Assembly: GCF_000688335.1 (NCBI RefSeq)
Contig: NZ_JHZX01000001.1
Coordinates: 2,976,001 to 3,040,000 of the forward strand
Length of the DNA: 64,000 nucleotides
From: Sediminibacter sp. Hel_I_10
Lineage (GTDB): Bacteria > Bacteroidota > Bacteroidia > Flavobacteriales > Flavobacteriaceae
Direction of reading: 5' to 3'
Shown: positions 18,958-26,902 of the stretch, one piece after another
Layout: every line of letters begins with the position of its first letter
Position numbering within the stretch: the first letter of the stretch is position 1
Program-made: the position numbers and the translations under genes
The notes under the pieces: model-generated
Database searches by the model: none
Seen by the model: the letters and a program-made list of their open reading frames with translations, nothing else
Told to the model about the DNA's origin: nothing

Positions 18958-20592
18958 ATGAATAAACTAACCATCCTATTCTTATTGGTGCTTACGGTTT
19001 CTTGTACCGAAGAAAAACCTGCTGTAGATAGCATTGTCTTTAATGCTAATATTTATACTGTAAACAACACTTTTGATAAGGCCGAAGCTTTCGCAGTTAA
19101 AGACGGAAAGTTTCTAGAAATTGGAACTTCCGAAGCCTTAAAAAAGAAATACCAAGCAGATACACTTATTGATGCGAACGGACAAACCATTTTGCCTGGA
19201 CTTATTGATGCACACTGTCATTTTTTAACCTTGGGCCAACTGCAACAACAGGTCAATCTAGTGGGCACCACAAGCTTTGATGATATGATCAAACGTGTGT
19301 TGGATTTTCAGAATAAACATAATTTACCAGAGATCAAAGGCCGTGGCTGGGATCAAAATGATTGGGAAGATAAAACAATGCCCTCTAAGATCCTTTTGGA
19401 TAAACTTTTTCCCGATACGCCCGTTGCCTTAACAAGAATTGATGGTCATGCATCCTATTGCAATCAAGCTGCGCTTGATCTAGGAAATGTCACGGTAGAT
19501 ACTAAAATAGATGGCGGAGAGGTTGAAGTGAAAGATGGAAAGCTCACCGGTATTTTAGTAGATAATGCTGAGCAGCTCGTGATGGACCATTGGCCAAAAC
19601 CGAGTAAAGCACAAACTATAGATGCATTGCTAAAAGCGCAAAGCATATGTTTTGATAATGGGCTCACATCCCTTTCTGATGCGGGACCAGACATCTTTAC
19701 ATCGCCATGGATAGAAACTATTGAGCTTATCGATAGTTTACAGCAATCTGGAGACCTAAAAATAAGATTGTATATGATGGTGCCAGGGATTGCCTCAAAT
19801 TTAGATTACTACCTTAACAAGGGCACCTATAAAACAGACCGATTGAACGTGCGTTCTTTTAAGTTTTACGCAGATGGAGCGTTAGGTTCTCGTGGCGCAT
19901 TGCTTAGAGAGCCGTATACTGATCAACCAAACGCGCACGGCATTCCTGTAATGTCTCTAAAAACATTAGAAGAAGGCGCTAAGCGTATCGCCAATTCAGA
20001 GTTTCAGATGAATACACATGCTATTGGTGATTCTTCAAACCACCAAGTGCTTAAGACCTATGAGAAGGTGCTAAACGGCAAGACAGATAGACGTTGGCGT
20101 ATTGAGCACGCACAAGTGGTTTCTCCAAATGATTTTGAGCTATTTAAAAATGTGTTGCCATCCATCCAGCCTACACACGCTACAAGTGATATGTATTGGG
20201 CCGAAGATCGTTTGGGCGAAGAGCGAATTGAAAGTGCTTATGCCTATAAACAGCTTTTGGATGTTTATGGAAAAGTAGCCTTGGGTACCGATTTTCCTGT
20301 GGAGCAGGTCAATCCGTTTTTAACCTTTTATGCCGCCGTGGCACGACAAGATTTAAAACAATTTCCTAAAGATGGATTTCAAAAGGACAACAGTTTAAGT
20401 AGAGAAGAAGCTTTAAAAGGGATGACGATCTGGGCAGCCTATTCCAATTTTGAAGAACAGGAAAAAGGAAGTATTGAGGTTGGTAAGTTTGCTGATTTTG
20501 TGATTTTAGATAAGGATATCATGTCCGTTGATATCCATCAAGTGCCATCTACCAAAGTACAAGGAACTTACGTTGGAGGTGAACCGCAATAG
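18958..20592 (+). CDS. Amidohydrolase of the YtcJ type, lipoprotein
   Basis: Metal-dependent hydrolase of the amidohydrolase superfamily, about 544 residues from the ATG at 18958. I prefer this start to an upstream in-frame TTG (18931) because it gives a clean lipoprotein signal, ILFLLVLTVSC. Superfamily motifs visible: LPGLIDAHCHF (metal site I), RIDGHASYCN, the region with NTHAIGDS (metal His), RIEHAQVV, and ALGTDFPVE (catalytic Asp) followed by LSREEALKGMTIWAAY and GKFADFVILDKD. YtcJ-type enzymes have varied or unknown substrates, so only hydrolysis of an amide or cyclic C-N bond in the periplasm is inferred. It is a single gene convergent with the methyltransferase gene. Confidence 0.88.
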   Translation: MNKLTILFLLVLTVSCTEEKPAVDSIVFNANIYTVNNTFDKAEAFAVKDGKFLEIGTSEALKKKYQADTLIDANGQTILPGLIDAHCHFLTLGQLQQQVNLVGTTSFDDMIKRVLDFQNKHNLPEIKGRGWDQNDWEDKTMPSKILLDKLFPDTPVALTRIDGHASYCNQAALDLGNVTVDTKIDGGEVEVKDGKLTGILVDNAEQLVMDHWPKPSKAQTIDALLKAQSICFDNGLTSLSDAGPDIFTSPWIETIELIDSLQQSGDLKIRLYMMVPGIASNLDYYLNKGTYKTDRLNVRSFKFYADGALGSRGALLREPYTDQPNAHGIPVMSLKTLEEGAKRIANSEFQMNTHAIGDSSNHQVLKTYEKVLNGKTDRRWRIEHAQVVSPNDFELFKNVLPSIQPTHATSDMYWAEDRLGEERIESAYAYKQLLDVYGKVALGTDFPVEQVNPFLTFYAAVARQDLKQFPKDGFQKDNSLSREEALKGMTIWAAYSNFEEQEKGSIEVGKFADFVILDKDIMSVDIHQVPSTKVQGTYVGGEPQ

Positions 20593-20641
20593 TCTTAATT
20601 AGGATGAGACAGGACCAATCTGTGCCTTTACGTAAAATAGC

Positions 20642-21346
20642 TTAATTATTGACAGTGATTCTTGCCAAGTAATCAAAATGCTCGCCATCCATTACTTTCT
20701 CGCAGGTTAATCCTAAGGTTTCACAGGCTAGTTGTAATTTTTCAAAATCAAGATAGAGCCATTTCATAGGGTCTTCCTCTTGATCTTTATAACTTAGAAA
20801 ATAGTCGAGCTCACCATAATAATTAGCATTGGTGTCTATCCAGAGTCCGCCGTCATCATCCTCATACATGTACTCAATATCTGAGGAATCAATCAAAAGT
20901 TGACCGTGAGATTTTAAAAGCGATTTTAAATGTTTGAGATATTTTGAGACTTCAGACAGTTCTTGAAATATGCCCGTACCATTCATAAGCAGTAGTATGG
21001 TGTCAAAGGTCTTAGTTTCTTCTAAAAGGTCTTTGTGCTCCACATGCTTTACACCACGTTGTTTAGAAACTTCAACAGCACCTTTTGAGATATCAATGGC
21101 TTTTACTGAGAGGCCTTGGTTTTGTAGGTACAGGCTATGGCTTCCGGCACCGCAACCAACATCTAGTACATCACCTTTTGCCATATTGAGCGCTCGCTGT
21201 TCGAGTTTAGGCATTTCAGAATAACTTCGGAAAAGATAAGGTAAGGGCAAATCATCTTCGCCAGAAATATTGGTAGAAGTCACCAAATCTTCGGTATAAT
21301 TATTGTTGAAATAATCGAGCAAAGCAGTTCCAAAAAGATCTTTCAT
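20642..21346 (-). CDS. Class I SAM-dependent methyltransferase
   Basis: A 234-residue cytoplasmic protein with a Rossmann methyltransferase fold. Motif I is LDVGCGAGSHSLYL (residues 61-74), followed by VKAIDISKGAVEVSK (motif II acidic residue), and LLLMNGTGIF as the motif IV region. The fold is Methyltransf_25/11-like. The substrate cannot be read from sequence and the neighbours give no clue: the amidohydrolase gene is convergent and the YkgJ-type gene divergent. The C-terminal 80 residues (YMYEDDDGGLWIDTNANYYG onward) are specific to this subgroup in Bacteroidota. Confidence 0.85.
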   Translation of the reverse strand: MKDLFGTALLDYFNNNYTEDLVTSTNISGEDDLPLPYLFRSYSEMPKLEQRALNMAKGDVLDVGCGAGSHSLYLQNQGLSVKAIDISKGAVEVSKQRGVKHVEHKDLLEETKTFDTILLLMNGTGIFQELSEVSKYLKHLKSLLKSHGQLLIDSSDIEYMYEDDDGGLWIDTNANYYGELDYFLSYKDQEEDPMKWLYLDFEKLQLACETLGLTCEKVMDGEHFDYLARITVNN

Positions 21347-21484
21347 AAGAGAATATGAGCTGTTAATGCCTTGAAATTTTAAGGCCTTACGTTTCCGCGA
21401 TAGCGAAAATAAAATAATTTCAGATTTATATCGCGTTCTTAAGTACTTGTTCTTTCGTTATTTTTGTAAAACAAAACATAGATT

Positions 21485-21985
21485 GTGAGTGTCGACCCTA
21501 ATTTAGAACAATTGCCGCAGCTTGCTAAAGACAAGCACAAGGAAAATAAAGCTTTTTTTGCAAAACTAAAAAAGAAGCCACCCAAGCATTTGGATTATAC
21601 CATGCAGGAACTACATGAAGCCGAATTTGAACGTACCGATTGTTTAGAATGTGCCAATTGCTGTAAAACCACCGGACCTCTATTTACCGATAAGGATATT
21701 GAACGAATAGCGAAGTTTTTTAAATTAAGACCGCAACAATTTATAGATACTTATTTAAGAGTTGATGAGGATAAGGATTATGTGCTTCAGGAGGTCCCTT
21801 GTGCCTTTTTGGGAGCAGATAATTATTGCTCCATCTATGAGGTGCGACCAAAGGCATGTAGAGAATTTCCACATACCGATAGAAAAAAGTTTCAGCAGAT
21901 TTCAAATCTAACCATCAAGAATGTGGCCATTTGTCCTGCCGCTTACAATATTGTTGAAGAGATGAAGCGTAGAATAAATTTATAA
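21485..21985 (+). CDS. YkgJ family Cys-cluster protein (putative Fe/Zn-binding)
   Basis: A 166-residue cytoplasmic protein with the YkgJ/Fli-like CxxCxxCC pattern: CLECANCCKTTGP, then PCAFLGADNYCSIYEVRPKACREFP and a last Cys in NVAICPAAY. Together these Cys residues are thought to hold a metal, probably an Fe-S cluster or zinc; the family's biochemical role is not established. The start is GTG, the first possible codon of a well-conserved N-terminus. A perfect TATTTTTG box at 21459-21466 lies 18 nt upstream. It is followed after 12 bp by a thioredoxin-like secreted protein gene, so the two are likely co-transcribed. Confidence 0.85.
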   Translation: MSVDPNLEQLPQLAKDKHKENKAFFAKLKKKPPKHLDYTMQELHEAEFERTDCLECANCCKTTGPLFTDKDIERIAKFFKLRPQQFIDTYLRVDEDKDYVLQEVPCAFLGADNYCSIYEVRPKACREFPHTDRKKFQQISNLTIKNVAICPAAYNIVEEMKRRINL

Positions 21986-21997
21986 ACCCAACAGAAA

Positions 21998-22900
21998 ATG
22001 AAGAGATATCTTATAATAGTTTTGTTGATCTGTATGCCCTTCTCGAGCTCAATGGCTCAAGAGTGGATGACAAGTCTAGATATTGCCAAACGCTTGGCCT
22101 TAACTCAAAATAAGATGGTGTTTATGATGTGGGAGGAAGCCACGTACTATCCATTACCTGTAATTTTTAAAGATGAAACCGGTAAAAGTTTTGCTTCTGA
22201 TAATCTCTTTGGAAATGAAACGATTAATACCATTTTGTGGGAGTATTTTGTGCCTGTGGTGGTCAGTGAAAATCAATATTTGGAGTTATATAAAGACATT
22301 AAAGGAAAGAGGAACATAAGTTATATTGAGCGCTTTAATGATGATTTTGTGAAGATTTTGGATCCCGCCGGGACCATTATCAATAAAAATGGAAATTTTG
22401 GGTCCTATCTCTATCTTAATGATATTATTGAAAGATATGCTTTGAACACCTCATATTTAAAACAGGAACTCACGAACTACAGTAAAGAGAAAGATTTTTA
22501 CAGTGCCTATTTTTTGGCATCTAGATATATGGATTTTGCTATTTTTAATAATCAGCCAGTTAGAGATGATATACTCAATCTCTCTAAAATTTATTTGAAA
22601 AACGCCAGAGTTTATCTCGTTAATAATTCGCTTGAGAATGAGCCAATCTTAGCACAGCGTACTGATTTATTGGAACTGAAATCATTTCTAATTTCTAATC
22701 GGCCAAGAAAGGTGCTTCGAAAATTGAATAGACTTGAAGAGACAGAAATTGAGGAGACCAATGTTTCTATGATAGCATTCTTATACTACGCGGCTTATCA
22801 ATTATTAGATGATCAAGAGGGGATGGCCGAGTGGAAAGAAAAGGTAGGGTCTCTTAACATCCAAAAGGCACAAATGATAGTCAATATCAATCAAAATTAG
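21998..22900 (+). CDS. Secreted protein, probable degenerate thioredoxin fold
   Basis: A 300-residue protein with a signal peptide (residues 1-20, ending SMAQ). The first 130 residues resemble thioredoxin-related proteins: a helix (SLDIAKRLALTQNKMVFMMW), a beta strand followed by WEEATYYPLPVIF where CxxC would be expected, and DPAGTIINKNGNF near the cis-Pro region. No CxxC is present; no Cys remains in the mature part I can see. The C-terminal half (about 150-300) is helical and may be TPR-like. A redox role is therefore unlikely; a scaffold or chaperone role is possible. It follows the YkgJ-type gene by 12 bp. Confidence 0.6.
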   Translation: MKRYLIIVLLICMPFSSSMAQEWMTSLDIAKRLALTQNKMVFMMWEEATYYPLPVIFKDETGKSFASDNLFGNETINTILWEYFVPVVVSENQYLELYKDIKGKRNISYIERFNDDFVKILDPAGTIINKNGNFGSYLYLNDIIERYALNTSYLKQELTNYSKEKDFYSAYFLASRYMDFAIFNNQPVRDDILNLSKIYLKNARVYLVNNSLENEPILAQRTDLLELKSFLISNRPRKVLRKLNRLEETEIEETNVSMIAFLYYAAYQLLDDQEGMAEWKEKVGSLNIQKAQMIVNINQN

Positions 22901-22952
22901 GTATTTTAGCTTATAACCTATTGAGGTGTGGTGTTTAAGAAAGCCATCAACT

Positions 22953-22981
22953 TTGCTTATATTTATAAAAAAATACTTTGG
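22953..22981 (+). promoter_or_regulatory. Promoter-like sequence overlapping the start of the sterol desaturase gene
   Basis: TTG (22953-22955), 18 nt, then TACTTTGG (one mismatch to TANNTTTG). The -7 element covers the TTG start codon at 22978-22980, so a transcript started here would lack that codon or be leaderless from just after it. The match may be chance. Confidence 0.35.
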
Positions 22982-23820
22982 AAACGCTCATCAATTACTT
23001 TGAAACCATCCCATCGCTTCACAGAAGTCTCATTCTGGTTGGAGGGCTTACTTTTTTTTGGGTATTGGAAGGCACATTACCATTATTCAACTTTACTTAT
23101 AAGAAATGGCAACATGCTTTACCAAATATCTTTTTTACCCTAACCACCATTGTTGTCAACTTTTCTTTAGCCTTCTTACTGGTGAAAACTGCGGATTGGG
23201 TAAAGGCTTCCGAATTTGGAATTATTAACTGGATTCCTAATTTACCGCTTTGGGCCTATGTGCTGTTGGGCGTTCTATTATTGGATTTCTTTGGGGCCTA
23301 TTTGGCTCATTATGTAGAGCATAAAGTCAAACCACTTTGGATGGTGCATTTGGTGCACCATACCGATCATAACGTAGATACTACAACCGCTAACCGTCAC
23401 CATCCTTTAGAGAGCATCATTCGGTTTGCATTTACATTAGCAGGTGTTTTTATAGTTGGTACGCCAATTGCCATTGTGTTTTTATATCAATCTTTGTCTT
23501 TAGTTGCCACTCAATTTACGCATGCCAATATTAAATTGCCTAAAAAATTAGATCAAGCCCTGAGTTATGTTTTAGTGTCACCAGACATGCACAAAGTCCA
23601 CCACCATTATGTTTTGCCTTATACAGATTCTAACTACGGAAATATCTTTTCTATTTGGGATCGGCTCTTTGGGACATTCATGTCCCTGGACCGAGAGACC
23701 ATTGTGTATGGCGTAGATACATTTCCAGATGAAGTGGCTAATGGAAAAATAGGAGATTTATTGAAGCAGCCTTTTCATAAGTACCGGAAGCCAACCACTT
23801 TTAACCATCTAGATTCATGA
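22978..23820 (+). CDS. Sterol desaturase / fatty acid hydroxylase family membrane protein
   Basis: A 280-residue integral membrane protein of the non-haem di-iron hydroxylase superfamily (FA_hydroxylase). Three to four TM segments surround the His boxes HYVEH (about residue 113), HLVHHTDH (about 127) and HKVHHH (about 204), plus NRHHP, which ligate the two irons. It probably hydroxylates or desaturates a lipid; the actual substrate is unknown because bacteria of this group do not generally make sterols. The start is TTG at 22978, chosen because the N-terminus METLINYFETIPSLHR looks family-like and no in-frame ATG is near. Its stop overlaps the next gene's ATG (ATGA), so it is coupled to the GDPD gene. 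Confidence 0.85.
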   Translation: METLINYFETIPSLHRSLILVGGLTFFWVLEGTLPLFNFTYKKWQHALPNIFFTLTTIVVNFSLAFLLVKTADWVKASEFGIINWIPNLPLWAYVLLGVLLLDFFGAYLAHYVEHKVKPLWMVHLVHHTDHNVDTTTANRHHPLESIIRFAFTLAGVFIVGTPIAIVFLYQSLSLVATQFTHANIKLPKKLDQALSYVLVSPDMHKVHHHYVLPYTDSNYGNIFSIWDRLFGTFMSLDRETIVYGVDTFPDEVANGKIGDLLKQPFHKYRKPTTFNHLDS

Positions 23821-24695
23821 AATGTCTACTCATGATAAGCCTTCTGTTTTGTATGGCATGTAACACTAACAATAATATGGATATTCAAGGACACCGCGGC
23901 TGCAGAGGCCTATTACCCGAAAACTCGATACCAGCCTTTCAAAAAGCCATAGATCTTGGAGTCACAACCTTAGAACTTGATGTTGTGGTCTCAAAGGATA
24001 TGGAGATTGCTGTGTCTCACGAACCATTTATGAATCATGAGATTGCTCTAGATCTCTTCGGAAATAAGATTTCAGAAGCTGATGAAATGTCATATAATTT
24101 GTACAGCATGCCTTATGATAGCATCAAATTATACGACTGTGGAAGTAAGCCACATCCTCGATTTCTGGATCAGAAAAAAATAAAGGTGGCGAAGCCCTTA
24201 TTATCTGAAGTCATCGACATGGCTGAAAGCGCTTCAGAACATCAGATCCATTACAATATCGAAATTAAAAGTTCACAAGAATACGACAAGGTTTATACCC
24301 CAGAAGTTTCAGAATATGTAAGATTGGTGATTGCTCTTATTTCAAAAAAAGCGATTGTGAATAGAACGACGCTTCAATCTTTTGACCTTCGTGCCCTAGA
24401 AGCAATTCACCATCAAAATACCGGCATTAAAACGGCTTTATTGGTTGATGAAAATGAATCGATTACATCAAAACTTAAAGAATTGTCCTTTAAACCAGAG
24501 ATCATAAGTCCGTATTTTGAACTCATTGATGCAATTCAGGTATCAGACTTGCAGAAGCAGGGATTTAAGGTAATTCCTTGGACGGTCAATGCTACAGAAG
24601 ATATTAACCTAATGATAGAGTGGAAGGTTGATGGTATTATTTCAGATTATCCAGATCGAGTTTTAGAGCATTATAAAGGTATGACCTCACTTTAA
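23817..24695 (+). CDS. Glycerophosphodiester phosphodiesterase family lipoprotein
   Basis: A 292-residue GDPD-fold protein. It begins with a lipoprotein signal whose lipobox Cys is residue 15 (FCMAC). The TIM-barrel catalytic residues are visible: GHRGCRGLLPENS (H26, R27, E33), LELDVVVSKD (the E/D metal pair), and SHEPF (second catalytic His). Near the C-terminus, VIPWTVN and DGIISDYPD are typical. It likely hydrolyses glycerophosphodiesters to glycerol-3-phosphate plus an alcohol in the periplasm. Its start overlaps the sterol-desaturase-like gene by 4 bp, which hints at a shared lipid-related function, though this is only contextual. Confidence 0.92.
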   Translation: MKCLLMISLLFCMACNTNNNMDIQGHRGCRGLLPENSIPAFQKAIDLGVTTLELDVVVSKDMEIAVSHEPFMNHEIALDLFGNKISEADEMSYNLYSMPYDSIKLYDCGSKPHPRFLDQKKIKVAKPLLSEVIDMAESASEHQIHYNIEIKSSQEYDKVYTPEVSEYVRLVIALISKKAIVNRTTLQSFDLRALEAIHHQNTGIKTALLVDENESITSKLKELSFKPEIISPYFELIDAIQVSDLQKQGFKVIPWTVNATEDINLMIEWKVDGIISDYPDRVLEHYKGMTSL

Positions 24696-24888
24696 AAAGA
24701 GCATTGCCATCTTATATGTTGAATATCAATGGGTTTTGTAATAGTTCTGCTTTGTTGCTTCATCGGTGATAGTCATGATTTAAGCTAAAATATTTGTTTT
24801 CTACGCATTACACTCGTATTTTAGCGTATAGTAGACTTTAAAATGCCCCCAAATCATGTTTTATAGTTCTCCTTTTAACCTAAACCCC

Positions 24889-25590
24889 ATGCGACTTCTA
24901 GTCTTACTTGTTGTTTTATGTTGCTGTAGTGCCAAAGGCATTGCACAGAGAGAGGTGACCTATAATGAACTTGAGAAAAATGTCAACACCTTGGCAGAAG
25001 GGCTAAAACAGGATTTATCAGTTTCAAGAGATTCTTTAGTTCTCAAAAACGATAAGTTGTTTAGTAAAATTGACTTTTTCAACGAAAATTTTCAAAAAAC
25101 GTTTTATTTCAAACCCGCGGTTACCGAAGGAAAGATTTCTTTGCAAGAATTACCTTTGGGGAGCTATAGTGTCATGTTTTATCAAACCGATAAGATCATT
25201 GTTTTTAGAATAAACCGAAAATCTAAGTTTGAAAATACCATACAGGCCTTAGCCTCAAGTATGGACGCTGAATCTGCAGATGAGCTATCTAACGAGGTGA
25301 GTTTAAAATCTGATATTCCTAACAATGTAGATATGGCCTTTGCCTCTAATGGTCCTAGTATCATTGATGATTCAGAAGGTAATAAGGACCACTCGGTGAA
25401 GCGTAATGGAAACGTAGAGAGTGACTATTCTAAAAGCAATGTGCGTTTCAACAGTAAAGCGAAAAGCACGTACTTAGAAGAAGAGGGCATATATTCCTAC
25501 AACCTTTCAAACTTGAAGAGAGATCATGTGCAAACTAGAGAAGAATATCGTAGTACGCACCTAAGACCTAACGGAAAACCTTACGATTAG
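24889..25590 (+). CDS. Hypothetical secreted protein
   Basis: I do not recognise a family. The best start is the ATG at 24889, giving 233 residues with a signal peptide (MRLLVLLVVLCCCSAKGIAQ); an in-frame ATG 33 bp upstream would put ten polar residues before it. The mature protein has a helical/charged N-terminal region, a central beta-rich block with LPLGSYSVMFYQTDKIIVFR that recalls small beta-sandwich carboxypeptidase-regulatory-like modules, and a low-complexity Ser/Asn/Lys-rich C-terminal half. Unusually, four Cys cluster in and beside the signal sequence. It is monocistronic and convergent with the namZ gene, sharing a hairpin terminator. Confidence 0.6.
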   Translation: MRLLVLLVVLCCCSAKGIAQREVTYNELEKNVNTLAEGLKQDLSVSRDSLVLKNDKLFSKIDFFNENFQKTFYFKPAVTEGKISLQELPLGSYSVMFYQTDKIIVFRINRKSKFENTIQALASSMDAESADELSNEVSLKSDIPNNVDMAFASNGPSIIDDSEGNKDHSVKRNGNVESDYSKSNVRFNSKAKSTYLEEEGIYSYNLSNLKRDHVQTREEYRSTHLRPNGKPYD

Positions 25591-25604
25591 CACATTAATC
25601 GTAA
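25581..25604. terminator. Hairpin between convergent genes, overlapping both stop regions
   Basis: Inverted repeat TTACGATTA / TAATCGTAA with a 6-nt loop. The left arm covers the stop of the plus-strand hypothetical gene and the right arm codes the last residues of the minus-strand DUF1343 gene (LLYD). Poly-T tracts are weak. Confidence 0.5.
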
Positions 25605-26893
25605 AGTAAATAAGCGGCTCTTTTCTGCTTAAAATCTGTTAGACCAGCCTGCCAAGAAGCCTTAATATCTTTTTCAGAAAGTCCTTGCTCAATTTGTTGC
25701 CTCAATTTTTTGGTTCCTGCCAATTTGGTGAAGAAATCATTAAAAAACGATGCTTGATCAACACTGTTGTTGTAAGCTTTAATGAGGTAACTTAATCTTA
25801 AAGATTCTAACCGATCCGTCTTTGTCAAATTTTCTCCAAAACAGAGTTGTCCATTATATTTTGGATGTTTAGCGCCTAAGTTAGGCGTAGGGGTAAATTT
25901 GAAGTTATAAACGTTTTTATTCAAATAAGGACTTCCATAAACTTGAAACTGTGTAGGGGTTCCTCTTCCCGCACTCACATTTGTACCTTCAAAGAAACAA
26001 AGACTAGGATAAAGGTTTATGGCCTGGTCATTAGGCAAGTTAGGAGAGGGGTTAATTGGTAAACTATACGATAAATTGTGGTTGTAATGTTGCATATCAA
26101 TAATTGAAAGTTTACAGCTCACACCGTTAAGCAGCCATTGTTCTCCATTGATCATTTGTGCATATTCAGCAATGGTCATACCGTGAACAATAGGTATAGG
26201 GTGCATGCCTACAAAACTCTTGTGTTCTTTTTCCAATATGGGACCATCCACAAAATGTCCGTTTGGATTTGGTCTGTCTAAAATAAGTAGGGGAATGTTG
26301 GCTTCGGCACAAGCTTCCATCACATAATGCAAGCTGGAGATATAGGTGTAAAATCGGGCACCAACATCTTGAATATCAAAAATCATGATATCAATGTTTT
26401 TTAATTGCTCGGGTTTTGGTTTTTTATTATTTCCGTAGAGAGAAATAATGGGTAAATTAGTTTTGACGTCTACTCCGTCTTTAATGCTTTCTCCAGCGTC
26501 TGCAGTACCTCTAAAGCCATGCTCAGGAGCAAATACCGCTTTAATATCGATATCTAATGCCAATAAAGAGTCTACTAAATGCGTAAACTCTTGTGTCTTG
26601 TCTTGACTTCCATTGTCATGAGATTTTTCTTTGATTTTATCATGAAAAATCACCGTAGTTTGGTTGGCTACAATACCAACGCGCTGGCCTTTTAAAATTG
26701 GCAGGTACATTTCGGTTCTATTGGCACCAACAACAATGTCCTTTTTTAAAGGAGGCTTGTCTTTTGATATGACTGCTAGATGATCTTCAGAAAGACCGCT
26801 CTTGGATGCTGTATTGTTACCGCAGGAAATCAATAGGATTACAAAAGTTGAAATTACGGGGAAAAGCCTATTTTTGAACATCAATAAACGCAT
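25595..26893 (-). CDS. namZ: DUF1343 protein, NamZ-type exo-beta-N-acetylmuramidase, lipoprotein
   Basis: About 432 residues when started at 26893 (ATG) or 428 from 26881. The longer open frame up to 27202 is rejected because it covers the opposite-strand permease gene and would bury the lipoprotein signal (FPVISTFVILLISC). DUF1343 landmarks include VGIVANQTT, FAPEHGFRG.ADAGE, SLYGNNKKP, FDIQDVGARFYTYISSL, LDRPNPNGH, VHGMTIAEYAQMINGE and GRGTPTQFQVYGSP. Characterised NamZ enzymes release N-acetylmuramic acid from muropeptide glycans during peptidoglycan recycling. The start codon is only 9 bp from the divergent permease gene, so its promoter must lie inside that gene. Confidence 0.9.
   Translation of the reverse strand: MRLLMFKNRLFPVISTFVILLISCGNNTASKSGLSEDHLAVISKDKPPLKKDIVVGANRTEMYLPILKGQRVGIVANQTTVIFHDKIKEKSHDNGSQDKTQEFTHLVDSLLALDIDIKAVFAPEHGFRGTADAGESIKDGVDVKTNLPIISLYGNNKKPKPEQLKNIDIMIFDIQDVGARFYTYISSLHYVMEACAEANIPLLILDRPNPNGHFVDGPILEKEHKSFVGMHPIPIVHGMTIAEYAQMINGEQWLLNGVSCKLSIIDMQHYNHNLSYSLPINPSPNLPNDQAINLYPSLCFFEGTNVSAGRGTPTQFQVYGSPYLNKNVYNFKFTPTPNLGAKHPKYNGQLCFGENLTKTDRLESLRLSYLIKAYNNSVDQASFFNDFFTKLAGTKKLRQQIEQGLSEKDIKASWQAGLTDFKQKRAAYLLYD
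26848..26876 (+). promoter_or_regulatory. Promoter of the LolC/E-type permease gene, inside the namZ coding region
   Basis: TTG (26848-26850), exactly 18 nt, then TATTTTTG (26869-26876), a full match to the Bacteroidota consensus. It lies within the first codons of the opposite-strand DUF1343 gene, 27 nt before the permease TTG start. Confidence 0.7.
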
Positions 26894-26902
26894 ATTTAAA
26901 TT

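Noticed and set aside
21388-21420. CCGCGATAGCGAAAAT-containing imperfect palindrome upstream of the methyltransferase gene as a dispersed repeat
   Set aside because: Too short and imperfect, with no second copy in the window to support it.
22928-23143. 71-codon frame overlapping the sterol-desaturase-like gene
   Set aside because: Out-of-frame shadow; the desaturase frame contains all family His boxes.
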